A stretch of DNA of 64,000 nucleotides from an uncultured Pseudoflavonifractor sp. (lineage in GTDB: Bacteria > Bacillota > Clostridia > Oscillospirales > Oscillospiraceae), in contig NZ_CALXGI010000001.1 in the NCBI RefSeq assembly GCF_944387805.1, positions 62,001 through 126,000 on the forward strand. Reading direction: 5' to 3'. The notes below the pieces were generated by a model. That model saw only the letters and a list, made by a program, of their open reading frames with translations, was not told where the DNA came from and searched no databases. Within the stretch, counting starts at the first letter, position 1, and every line of letters begins with the position of its first letter. The position numbers and the translations under genes are program-made. Of the stretch, positions 34,278 to 42,196 are shown in pieces.

Positions 34278-34913
34278 ATGGAGATCAGAAGCGTCTTTGA
34301 CAGCGCATTTGCTTCCTACGGTCAGGTTCACACAGGCTATGACCTGGCGGGGCTGCTGAGCGCCATGGAGTCCATTCCCCTGCCGGAGCAGGGGACGGCC
34401 TACCGGCCCTCCATCCCGGAGCTGGAGGGGGCCGACTGCTTCCGGGAGCTGGAGGACCGGGCCTTTGGCGGCCTGCCCATCCAGGTGGGCATGTGCTGGG
34501 GCCGCAACACCAGGCTCAACTGCCTGGAATATCACCGCAGCAGCGAGTTCAATGTGGGCGCCTCGCCCTTTGTGCTCCTGCTGGCCCACCAGTGGGAGAT
34601 AGAGGGCGGCGTGCTGGACACGGACAGGGTAGTGGGGTTCTATGTGCCCGCCGGCATCCTGGTGGAGGTGTACGCCACCAGCCTGCACTATGCCCCCTGC
34701 CATGTGGACGGGGAGGCGGGGTTCCGGGTGGCAGTGGTGCTACCCAGGGGCACCAATACGGAAAAGCCGGAGCTGACCAATCTGCCGGGTGAGAGCCGCA
34801 GGCTGTGGGCCCGGAACAAGTGGCTCCTGGCCCATCCGGACAGCGCTGAGGCTCAGACAGGCGCTCCGATTGGGCTGCGGGGCAAAAACACAGAGATAGA
34901 AGAAGAGGCGTAA
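34278..34913 (+). CDS. DUF4867 family protein
   Basis: The 211-residue protein matches DUF4867: a cupin-like core with GMCWGRNTRLNCLEYHRSSEFNVG, VVGFYVPAGILVEVYATSLHYAPC and the C-terminal RLWARNKWLLAHPDS. The family is regularly found beside sugar kinases and FucI/AraA-like isomerases and may be a sugar-binding or mutarotase-like helper; no activity is established that I know of. It lies 12 bases after xylB and 17 before the isomerase gene. Confidence 0.82.
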   Translation: MEIRSVFDSAFASYGQVHTGYDLAGLLSAMESIPLPEQGTAYRPSIPELEGADCFRELEDRAFGGLPIQVGMCWGRNTRLNCLEYHRSSEFNVGASPFVLLLAHQWEIEGGVLDTDRVVGFYVPAGILVEVYATSLHYAPCHVDGEAGFRVAVVLPRGTNTEKPELTNLPGESRRLWARNKWLLAHPDSAEAQTGAPIGLRGKNTEIEEEA

Positions 34914-34930
34914 CAGAGGAGGAGAAGAAC

Positions 34931-36406
34931 ATGCTGGAAAATATTCCTGAGGTCAAGCTGGGAATCGTGGCGGTGAGCCGTGACTGCTTCCCCATCGCCC
35001 TGTCGGAGCGGCGGCGGAGCGCCATTACGGCGGCCTACAAGGGCGCGCTCTATGAGTGCCCTGTCACCGTGGAGAATGAGGGCGACATGCTCAAGGCGGT
35101 GGAGGACGTCAAGAAGGCCGGCTGCAATGCGCTGGTGGTCTTTCTGGGCAATTTCGGTCCCGAGACGCCTGAGACCCTGATCGCCAGGTACTTTGACGGA
35201 CCCTGCATGTTTGTGGGCGCCGCCGAGGGGGACGGCGACCTGATCAACGGCCGGGGCGACGCCTACTGCGGCATGCTCAACTGCTCCTACAACCTGGGCA
35301 TGCGCCATCTGAAGGGGTACATCCCGCCCTATCCGGTGGGCACGGCGGAGGACGTGGCCGGGATGATTGCCGAGTTCGTGCCCGTGGCCCGGGCGGCCAT
35401 CGGCGTGAAAAATCTGAAGATCATCACCTTTGGCCCCCGGCCTCAGGACTTTTTCGCCTGCAACGCCCCCATCAAGGGCCTCTATGAGCTGGGCGTGGAG
35501 GTGGAGGAGAACTCCGAGCTGGATCTGCTGGTCAGCTTCCAGGCTCACAGGGACGACCCCCGCATCCCCGGCGTGTGTGCCGACATGGCCGCCGAGATGG
35601 GGGAGGGGCGCTACTACCCCGACCTGCTCGCCCGTATGGCCCAGTTTGAGCTCACTCTGCTGGACTGGGCGGAGGAGCACAGGGGCGCCCGGAAGTATGT
35701 GGCTTTTGCCGACAAGTGCTGGCCCGCCTTCCCCAGCCAGTTTGGCTTTGAGCCTTGCTATGTCAACTCCCGCCTAGCCAGCCGGGGCATCCCCGTGGCC
35801 TGCGAGGTGGATATCTACGGCGCTCTCAGCGAGTACATCGGCGCCTGCGTCTCCCGGGACGCGGTGACCCTGCTGGATATCAACAACTCTGTGCCCAGGA
35901 GCCTGTACGACGCGGAGATTTCCGGCAGGTTTGACTACAAGCTCACCGACACCTTCATGGGCTTCCACTGCGGCAACACCCCTTCCTGCAAGATGTGCGC
36001 CGGCCGGGCGGTGAAGTACCAGCTCATCCAGAACCGGCTGCTGGAGAACGGCGGCGAGCCCGACTTTACCCGGGGCACCCTGGAGGGGGACATCGCCCCC
36101 GGCGACATCACCTTCTACCGCCTCCAGTGCGACAGCGAGGGCGTTCTGCGGGCCTACATCGCCCAGGGCGAGATCCTGCCGGTGGCTACCGGGTCCTTCG
36201 GCGGCATCGGCATCTTCGCCATCCCGGAGATGGGACGCTTCTACCGACATGTGCTGCTGGAGAAGCGCTATCCCCACCACGGCGCGGTGGCCTTCGGGCA
36301 CCACGGCCGCGCGCTCTTTGAGACCTTCCGCCTGCTGGGCGTGGGGGACATCGCCTATAACCGGCCCGCCTCCCTGCCCTATCCCACGGAAAATCCCTTT
36401 GCCTGA
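34931..36406 (+). CDS. L-fucose/L-arabinose isomerase family protein
   Basis: The 491-residue protein belongs to the FucI/AraA-like isomerase superfamily, with GIVAVSRDCFP at the start, ALVVFLGNFGPETPE, a FADKCWPAFPSQFGFEPCYVNSRLA block holding a metal-ligand Glu, and HHGAVAFGHHGRALFETFRLLG at the end with candidate metal-binding His residues. Family members interconvert aldoses and ketoses using Mn2+. Together with xylB it would feed a pentose to xylulose-5-phosphate, but no XylA-type isomerase is present, so the sugar cannot be fixed from sequence. ATG follows GAGGAGAAG. Confidence 0.83.
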   Translation: MLENIPEVKLGIVAVSRDCFPIALSERRRSAITAAYKGALYECPVTVENEGDMLKAVEDVKKAGCNALVVFLGNFGPETPETLIARYFDGPCMFVGAAEGDGDLINGRGDAYCGMLNCSYNLGMRHLKGYIPPYPVGTAEDVAGMIAEFVPVARAAIGVKNLKIITFGPRPQDFFACNAPIKGLYELGVEVEENSELDLLVSFQAHRDDPRIPGVCADMAAEMGEGRYYPDLLARMAQFELTLLDWAEEHRGARKYVAFADKCWPAFPSQFGFEPCYVNSRLASRGIPVACEVDIYGALSEYIGACVSRDAVTLLDINNSVPRSLYDAEISGRFDYKLTDTFMGFHCGNTPSCKMCAGRAVKYQLIQNRLLENGGEPDFTRGTLEGDIAPGDITFYRLQCDSEGVLRAYIAQGEILPVATGSFGGIGIFAIPEMGRFYRHVLLEKRYPHHGAVAFGHHGRALFETFRLLGVGDIAYNRPASLPYPTENPFA

Positions 36407-36557
36407 TTTCTTCGGTGGGCATGGTTCCCCTGATATCGATGCGGGCGAATTCAATGCCATACCGCCGGCCGGGGTTCAAGATGTGGTATTTTGCAATCCG
36501 GGAGTAAAAACTGTCGGAGTGGAACACGAAAAGCGAGTGGTTTTTTTAGGCGCGTTG

Positions 36558-36566
36558 TGCTATCAT
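36558..36566 (+). promoter_or_regulatory. extended -10 ahead of the beta-helix gene
   Basis: TG-C-TATCAT in an AT-rich stretch 113 bases before the next start codon. No clear -35. The rest of the 270-base gap holds nothing I can support. Confidence 0.35.
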
Positions 36567-36678
36567 AAAATAAAATGGCATAAAGCGGCAGGCAATATCC
36601 TGGTTTGCCGGGTTATCGGACCCAATATGCTGACAAAACCAAAACATCTCAATGAAAGAATGGGAGGCCCCATATTTT

Positions 36679-37344
36679 ATGAGCATTACCGTTTCTGATC
36701 TGCTCGATCTGTCCCACACCATGGCGGGGGAATACCTCAGCCGGTTTCGGTACCCCTGGGAGGCTCTGGACGGCATCAAGGAGCTGATCCTCTCCCTGGG
36801 CAGCCAGCTCTCCCCGGAGGAATACAGCCAGCCCCAAGAGCACGTCTGGGTTCACAAGACCGCGGTGGTGGCGCCCACCGCCTACCTGGGTGCGCCCTGT
36901 ATCATCGGCCCGGAGACCGAGGTGCGCCACTGCGCATTCATCCGGGGCTCCGCCCTGGTTGGGGCCCACTGCGTGGTGGGCAACTCGGTGGAGCTGAAAA
37001 ACGTCATCCTCTTTGACAACGTCCAGACACCTCACTACAACTATGTGGGCGACTCCATCCTGGGTTACAAGAGCCACATGGGCGCAGGCTCCATTACCTC
37101 CAATGTGAAGTCGGACAAGACGCTGGTGGTGGTGAAGGGAGAGACAGACATGCCCACCGGACGGAAGAAGATGGGCGCCATCCTGGGCGATTTTGTGGAG
37201 GTAGGCTGCAACTCGGTTCTCAACCCCGGCACCATCCTGGGCCGGCACAGCAGCGTCTACCCCACCTCCTGCGTCCGGGGCGTTGTCCCCGCCAACTGCA
37301 TCTATAAGGACAAGGACCATATCGTCCCCCGGCAGGAGCGATAA
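36679..37344 (+). CDS. left-handed beta-helix acyltransferase/nucleotidyltransferase-like protein
   Basis: The 221-residue protein has a short helical N-terminus followed by hexapeptide-type repeats from about residue 60 (VVAPTAYLGAPCIIGPETEVRHCAFIRG, VVGNSVELKNVILFDNV) and the GlmU-like segment HYNYVGDSILGYKSHMGAGSITSNVKSDK. It resembles the C-terminal acetyltransferase domain of GlmU without a uridylyltransferase domain. The substrate is unknown, probably an amino sugar or sugar phosphate. ATG at 36679 follows GGGAGG; the ATG at 36652 has none. It is convergent with the pdaB remnant. Confidence 0.8.
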   Translation: MSITVSDLLDLSHTMAGEYLSRFRYPWEALDGIKELILSLGSQLSPEEYSQPQEHVWVHKTAVVAPTAYLGAPCIIGPETEVRHCAFIRGSALVGAHCVVGNSVELKNVILFDNVQTPHYNYVGDSILGYKSHMGAGSITSNVKSDKTLVVVKGETDMPTGRKKMGAILGDFVEVGCNSVLNPGTILGRHSSVYPTSCVRGVVPANCIYKDKDHIVPRQER

Positions 37345-37361
37345 GCTGCGGACAGAACATA

Positions 37362-37397
37362 AAAATGCGGCAGGCACTTATTTGCCTGCCGCATTTT
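37362..37397. terminator. bidirectional terminator between the beta-helix gene and the pdaB 3' fragment
   Basis: A 15-bp perfect stem (37362-37376 with 37383-37397) starts with AAAA and ends with TTTT. It serves both the plus-strand gene and the ancestral minus-strand pdaB. Confidence 0.88.
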
Positions 37398-37476
37398 GTT
37401 TCCCTGTTGCATTGGGGAAAGGGGGGCCGCTGAGGGACAGGAAGCGGCCGGGGTGGGACTGGCGGTGTGTGCAGGT

Positions 37477-37722
37477 TCAGGCCGGACACTGCCTGCCGGT
37501 GTGGTCAATGGTATAATCAGTGCCGCAGGTGCCCGGAAGGATGAGCTGGGAGATGGGAACAAAGGTGTACCCTTCCTGGAGCAGGGTCTCCAGAATGGTG
37601 GGCAGGGCCTCGGGCGTATGGAGGGCGGCGTTGTGAAAGAGAACGATGGAGCCGGGCTGCACCTTGCTGGTAACCCGCTGGACGATTTCAGAAGCGGGCA
37701 GGTCCTTCCAGTCCAGACTATC
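37477..37722 (-). pseudogene. 3' fragment of a split PdaB-like polysaccharide deacetylase gene
   Basis: Read on the minus strand from the GAT at 37720-37722, this open stretch encodes D-SLDWKDLPASEIVQRV followed by QPGSIVLFHNAALHTPEAL and ends FVPISQLILPGTCGTDYTIDHTGRQ plus four residues. These are motif 4 (DSLDW) and motif 5 (LFHN with the catalytic His) of NodB-type deacetylases, with no N-terminal domain and no start signal at its head. The missing 5' part lies at 52600-53175. Joined at the shared GAT, the two give one continuous reading frame of 255 codons before the stop, the size of PdaB. It ends shortly before a terminator. Confidence 0.85.
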
Positions 37723-37744
37723 GCTGTCCCAAACAGGTTCAAGC
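37711..37744. other. left junction of the element (attachment site hybrid)
   Basis: Host sequence with the deacetylase codons runs to the ATC core at 37720-37722. From 37723 to 37744 lies an arm (starting GCTGTCCCAAACAGG) that is the imperfect inverted repeat of the right-end arm at 52630-52650: 17 of 21 compared positions match. This is what a serine integrase leaves as attL or attR: one host half-site, a short core, one element half-site. Confidence 0.75.
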
Positions 37745-37824
37745 TGCCGGGGCCCGGGCTCTGTGAGACCCGCAAGGATAAAAGGCGCTGGCGGAGTACA
37801 GCCGCCGGAAGCGGACAGGGGAAA

Positions 37825-38160
37825 TTAACCATTGGAGGGGTTGAGTACGGGGATGAAGATGGTGTATACCACCAGAACCAGCACGGCCAGAAGGGCGATA
37901 ACCGTCACATAGAGGGCCAGGCTGGCCAGGACGCGGTTCATATCGCCGCGCCTGTTGTAGAGCACATTTCCCGCGATGGCGCCGATCAGGCCCAGGACAA
38001 TCAGGGCCGCGCCGACATAGACCACCGGGGACAGGGACAGGTTGACGCCGATGCCCTCCTGTACGGAGAGGACCAGACAGCCCACCAGGGCCAGAATCAG
38101 ACCCAGCAGCGCCGCGGCAATGGAGGCCGCGTTGATGAAATCCAACTTATTGAGCTTCAT
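37825..38160 (-). CDS. small membrane protein following the second GH3 gene
   Basis: The 111-residue protein has three predicted helices (about 10-32, 45-68, 82-105). The family is not recognised. Its ATG overlaps the end of the GH3 gene by 14 bases, so translation is coupled. Its position mirrors the four-helix protein after the first GH3 gene (19094-19510). Confidence 0.72.
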   Translation of the reverse strand: MKLNKLDFINAASIAAALLGLILALVGCLVLSVQEGIGVNLSLSPVVYVGAALIVLGLIGAIAGNVLYNRRGDMNRVLASLALYVTVIALLAVLVLVVYTIFIPVLNPSNG

Positions 38161-40933
38161 GTTTATCCTCCTTCTTCGCGCTGAGCTTATTCAGGACGGG
38201 CGTCATGGCCAGCAGATAGAGCACGTAGATGACGGCCGCGTCCACTGCATACAGGCCATAGACCCAGGCGGGGGTGACGGGGATGACCCGGGAGGAGGAG
38301 GACAGGCCGTTCATCAGGTTGGAGTTGACATAGGCGTAGCAGATGCGGTGGGCGGAATCCCGGAGGGCATTGAGCACGTCGGGGTCGCTCTGGTAGCCCT
38401 CGATGAACATGGACTGGTCGCTGACGGTGCAGAGGAACAGGTCGGTGCCGGCCAGGACCATCTCGCGGGGGACCACCTTGTCGCTGGGGCCGCTGACGAA
38501 GTCGGTGATGACCACACCGTGGAAGCCCCATTCGTCCCGCAGGACGCCGGTGCACAGGTTGTAGTGAGAGCTGGAGTAGGTGGTGCCCACCCGGTTCATG
38601 GAGGTCATGATGCCCATACCGCCGCCCTCAGCCACAGCCATCTCAAAGGGCTTGAGGTAAATTTCGCGGATGGCCTGCTCGTTGGAGAAGGTGCACACGG
38701 AGGAGCGGTTATTCTCCTGCTCGTTGAGGGCAAAGTGCTTGGTGTAGGTCACCACGCCGTGGGCCTGGGCGGTGGAGGCAACGGCGTAGGCCATGGCGCC
38801 GGAGAGATAGGCGTCCTCGGAGAAGTACTCCCTGGTACGGCCGCAGATGGCTACCCGGTGGATGTTGCAGGCGGGGGCGTACCAGCCGGTGGTGCCGGTC
38901 AGCAGGCAGTCCTGGGACACAAAGTAGCCCAGCTGGGCTACCAGCTCTCTGTTCCAGGTGCAGGCCAGCATGCTCTCAGAGGGGAAGGTGTAGCAGCTCT
39001 CGCCGCCCAGCTGGGAGGAGTCCAGGCCGGCAGGGCCGTCCTTGTCCACGGAGGCGGGCTTGTTGATGCTGCTGACCATGTTGGTTTTAAAGCCGCCGTA
39101 GGCCACGATGGACATGAGCTCCTCCGCTGTGAGCTGGTCCAGAAGCATGTCCCAGTACTCGTTGTCGTATTCCAGCCCCATCAGGGCCATGATGGTCAGG
39201 CCGTTGCTCTGGCCCGTGGCGGGGGCGGGTTCCCCGCTGGACTCGAACGTGGGGTTGAAGCTGCCCAGCAGCGCCTTAGTGGCCTCAATGTCCCCCGCCT
39301 TCTGGGCAGGAATGGTGCCCATCCAGTCGTTCCGGGTTACATATACCGTGCCGGGATAGTAGTAGTTCATGTTCACGTCGTCAAACCGGTTGGTGATTTT
39401 CTCGCCGTTGGCCCCGTAGGAGTAGGTCTCGGCGTCAAAATTCTCCTGGGTGTAGGTGCCCGCCAGGGAGGCGTCGCCGGGGGCGGTCATTTTGGAGGCA
39501 TCCATGGCAATGCCTGCGGCGCCCTTGGCGGCCAGAATGTTGTTGACGGCGTCGTGGGCGTTGGCGCCTGCGGCGAAGTAGTACAGGCCGTCGTCCACAA
39601 TATAGGTTTTGAGATTATTGGCGTCGTAGGCCCGCATCTCGGCCTTGTCCACCTCGACGGTCAGGGTCTCGCGCTCGCCGGGGGCCAGCAGCTGGGTCTT
39701 GGCAAAGCCCACCAGCTGCACGGAGGACTTCTCCACGCCGTACTGCTTGTCATACTCGGTGTAGGGGGACTGCATGTAGAAACCCACAGCCTCTTTGCCT
39801 GCGTAGGTGTCGCCGGTGTTGGTGACCGTTACGGACAGGGTGAAGCTGGTGGGATTCTCCTGAAGGGAAAAGTCGGAGTAGGCGAAGGTGGTGTAGCTGA
39901 GGCCGTAGCCGAAGGGATACTGGACGGTGGCGGCGTAGTCAAAATCGCCGGCGTTGCCGGTGCCCAGGACCACGTCCTCATACCGGGTTTCAAAGTAGCG
40001 GTAGCCCACATAAATGCCCTCGACATAATTAATGTAGTTGCCGACCCGCTCTCCGCCGCTCATCAGGCCCTGGTCCTCGGCGCTGTTCTCGTAGTTGAGC
40101 ATGGCGATGGGGGACTCCACGTCGTAGGCAAAGGTATCCGTGGTCTTGCCGGAGGGGTTGATCTCGCCGGTGAGGATGCGGGGGATGATCCCAATGCCGG
40201 CGTCGCCGCTGAAGTTGATATAGAGCACGGAGAGGTTGTCAAACTGCTCCAGATAGCCGCACTCCACTGTGTTGGAGGTGTTGAGCAGAACCACCACGTT
40301 GGTGAAGTTTTCAGAGGCATACTGAATAAGGGCCTCCTCGGTGTCGGTAAAGCGCAGGTCGTCCACCGTAATGTCCATGGCCTCGGCGCCGCCGCTGAAG
40401 AGCACCACGACAGCCAGGTCATTGTAAGAAGAGATGGAGTCTCTGACCTCGGCGGGGAATTCGGCAGGGTCGGCCTCCTCGGTAAGGCTCTGATAGTAGG
40501 AGATCATGGTGGGGTTGACCGCAAAGCCGGCGTCGGTGAACTGCTGTTCCATGGAAGGGGCGTTGTCCGAGACGGATACGCCGGCGGAGAGCATGTCGTC
40601 CCGGCTGTAAATGCCCAGGAAGGTGGTTCTGGCGGGCTCCACGGGCAGGCCGTTGTTCTGCAGGAGGATTACGCCCTCGGACTGGACCTCCTCGGCGTAG
40701 GCCCGCTCATCGGCCTCCAGCTGCTCGCTGGAGGTGTAGTCCAGATTGAAGTAGTTGGTATTTTCGCTGCCTGCGTTCTCATCCGCCTCAATTCGGAAGG
40801 CGGACTGATGGAAGAAATTGCTGACCAGGGTGCTGTATGAAAACGCAAAGTAGTTCAGCGCGATCAGGACCGCCAGAAAGAAGGCCACGACCACGTACAG
40901 AAGCCCATAGAGCTCTTTTCTCTTAATTTTCAT
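38147..40933 (-). CDS. second membrane-tethered GH3 hydrolase with inverted domain order
   Basis: The 928-residue protein starts with a basic stretch and a membrane helix (about 9-33). The GH3 C-terminal domain follows (SEGVILLQNNGLPVEP near 85, INPSGKTTDTFAYD, YPFGYGLSYTTFAYSDF) with an Fn3-like domain, and then the TIM barrel (from about 580) with PAGLDSSQLGG, YTKHFALNEQE, NEQAIREIYLKPFE and GVVITDF, where D811 is the predicted nucleophile. A C-terminal helix (about 890-912) and a charged tail end the protein. The architecture equals that of the GH3 at 19513, but the barrel motifs here are closer to canonical. The gene lies 3 bases after the upstream lipocalin-like gene. Confidence 0.87.
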   Translation of the reverse strand: MKIKRKELYGLLYVVVAFFLAVLIALNYFAFSYSTLVSNFFHQSAFRIEADENAGSENTNYFNLDYTSSEQLEADERAYAEEVQSEGVILLQNNGLPVEPARTTFLGIYSRDDMLSAGVSVSDNAPSMEQQFTDAGFAVNPTMISYYQSLTEEADPAEFPAEVRDSISSYNDLAVVVLFSGGAEAMDITVDDLRFTDTEEALIQYASENFTNVVVLLNTSNTVECGYLEQFDNLSVLYINFSGDAGIGIIPRILTGEINPSGKTTDTFAYDVESPIAMLNYENSAEDQGLMSGGERVGNYINYVEGIYVGYRYFETRYEDVVLGTGNAGDFDYAATVQYPFGYGLSYTTFAYSDFSLQENPTSFTLSVTVTNTGDTYAGKEAVGFYMQSPYTEYDKQYGVEKSSVQLVGFAKTQLLAPGERETLTVEVDKAEMRAYDANNLKTYIVDDGLYYFAAGANAHDAVNNILAAKGAAGIAMDASKMTAPGDASLAGTYTQENFDAETYSYGANGEKITNRFDDVNMNYYYPGTVYVTRNDWMGTIPAQKAGDIEATKALLGSFNPTFESSGEPAPATGQSNGLTIMALMGLEYDNEYWDMLLDQLTAEELMSIVAYGGFKTNMVSSINKPASVDKDGPAGLDSSQLGGESCYTFPSESMLACTWNRELVAQLGYFVSQDCLLTGTTGWYAPACNIHRVAICGRTREYFSEDAYLSGAMAYAVASTAQAHGVVTYTKHFALNEQENNRSSVCTFSNEQAIREIYLKPFEMAVAEGGGMGIMTSMNRVGTTYSSSHYNLCTGVLRDEWGFHGVVITDFVSGPSDKVVPREMVLAGTDLFLCTVSDQSMFIEGYQSDPDVLNALRDSAHRICYAYVNSNLMNGLSSSSRVIPVTPAWVYGLYAVDAAVIYVLYLLAMTPVLNKLSAKKEDKHEAQ

Positions 40934-40936
40934 GGA

Positions 40937-41923
40937 TCAACCCTCCATATCCGCAACGGAGGCGCTGCCGGAGAAGGTGACGATATCGCCGTGTCCCAGT
41001 CCCCAGTTGTACTGTGCCTCAATTGCAATCTGATAGCTGCCCGTGGCCTCGTCGTACTGGGCGTGGTACTCATAGGGGTCTGTGAACAGCTGGTAGGTAT
41101 CCTGGAGCTCGCTGACCAGGAGGTGCGTGCCGTACTCGGGCTCTTCCGCGCCTATGGGGAACTTGGTCCAGAGGATGTAGTCGCCGGCCGGGTCCTCGTG
41201 GATGTCGAAGTTTCCGTCGGTCAGGGAGATGGTGGAGTCGGTGAATACGATGACGTACTCGTCGGCCGCCTCGTCGTACGTCCAGTTGCCGGACCGGTTG
41301 AAGTACCAGCCGGCGCCGGTGTTGGTCAGGCTGGCCGAGACGGTGCCGTCCTCGGCACAGAGCAGAGTGCCATAACCGTAGTGCTGATAGGTGGTGTAGC
41401 CGGTGAGGGAAAAGACAGGCGGCTTCCGGCCCAGGCCCACGCCGTCGTACTCGGCGGCAAAGTCCTCGTCTAGGTAAGTAAGCACTACCCGGGGCTGGCC
41501 GAAGTTGCCCATGTCGTAGTCAAAGGTCAAGGAGAAAGTTTCGGTGTCAGGATTGTAGCGGCTGTACGCGAAGGTGCCGTTGGCGTCGCCCAGAAAGACC
41601 TTGTAGCCCTTGCCCTCCGTAAAGGTCCAGGTGCCGGCCAGATTCAGGGCCGGCATCTCCTTTACCGTCAGGTTCAGGGTCTGTCCCTCGTCTCTGTTTC
41701 CGATCATGTCCAGAGTAAAGGTACGGCCTGTGGCCGTCTCCACTGTGCCGGTAAAGACGAACTCATAGTCGCCCTGGGGCGTGCTGGCTTCCGGTTCGGC
41801 GGCGGCTGTGGCCGGCCGGCTGTTGGCAAAGTGCATGCCGACCATGACGGCTGCGATAACGGCATACACGACCAGCGGAGCAAGCAAAATGAACAGTTTC
41901 TTCGTTTTCGTTGCCAATTTCAA
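40937..41923 (-). CDS. membrane-anchored beta-rich protein of the second GH3 module
   Basis: The 328-residue protein has one N-terminal helix (about 9-32, KLFILLAPLVVYAVIAAVMVGM), a short linker, and three repeated all-beta segments with WTF or WTY motifs (GTWTFTEGKGYKVFL, GNWTYDEAADEYVIVF) that look like lipocalin-type or META-like sheets. No family is recognised. It probably faces the cell exterior and may bind the GH3 substrate. Its start follows an AAGGAGGAGAG ribosome binding site; the codon used is ATG after AATTTC-type spacing, with the next gene 3 bases away. Confidence 0.72.
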   Translation of the reverse strand: MKLATKTKKLFILLAPLVVYAVIAAVMVGMHFANSRPATAAAEPEASTPQGDYEFVFTGTVETATGRTFTLDMIGNRDEGQTLNLTVKEMPALNLAGTWTFTEGKGYKVFLGDANGTFAYSRYNPDTETFSLTFDYDMGNFGQPRVVLTYLDEDFAAEYDGVGLGRKPPVFSLTGYTTYQHYGYGTLLCAEDGTVSASLTNTGAGWYFNRSGNWTYDEAADEYVIVFTDSTISLTDGNFDIHEDPAGDYILWTKFPIGAEEPEYGTHLLVSELQDTYQLFTDPYEYHAQYDEATGSYQIAIEAQYNWGLGHGDIVTFSGSASVADMEG

Positions 41924-41961
41924 TCTCTCCTCCTTAAAATATTGCTTTTTTAAGCGCTCTT

Positions 41962-41967
41962 ATTGTA
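41962..41967 (-). promoter_or_regulatory. -10 element of the second GH3 operon
   Basis: On the minus strand TG-C-TACAAT forms an extended -10 about 40 bases ahead of the gene, with no -35 match at the right distance. This suits a promoter that depends on an activator. Confidence 0.45.
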
Positions 41968-42037
41968 GCATGTGCAGAGCCCTTTTCGGCGGTTTTACTC
42001 ATGACTGGTCGGGATTCAGGTCCCATCTGCGTGCGCG

Positions 42038-42120
42038 TTGCACAAATGGTATGTTTTCGCGCACGACCGGTGTTTTGAATGCCGGCGGGAAAGGTGACGT
42101 TCGGCGTTTTGCACAAATGG
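42038..42120. repeat. direct repeats upstream of the second GH3 operon, candidate LytTR sites
   Basis: TTGCACAAATGG occurs at 42038-42049 and again at 42109-42120, exactly 71 bp apart, about seven helical turns. Both copies are upstream of the GH3 operon promoter, as expected for an activator such as the LytTR regulator encoded at 43537. Confidence 0.5.
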
Positions 42121-42144
42121 CGCGGGACCACCTTCAGGACAGAA

Positions 42145-42180
42145 GAAAAGCGTGACTGCGGGTGTGCAGTCACGCTTTTC
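42145..42180 (-). terminator. terminator after the second histidine kinase gene
   Basis: A 15-bp perfect stem (42145-42159 with 42166-42180), ending in TTTTC on the minus strand, 17 bases after the kinase stop codon. Confidence 0.88.
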
Positions 42181-42196
42181 TCAAAATATTTAATTT

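Noticed and set aside
36186..36527. A minus-strand frame ending the sugar isomerase region, starting MFHSDSFYSRIAKYHILNPG
   Set aside because: The first 40 residues look somewhat protein-like, but the frame then runs antisense into the isomerase gene, has no ribosome binding site and matches no family I recognise. It could be a remnant, but I cannot support it.
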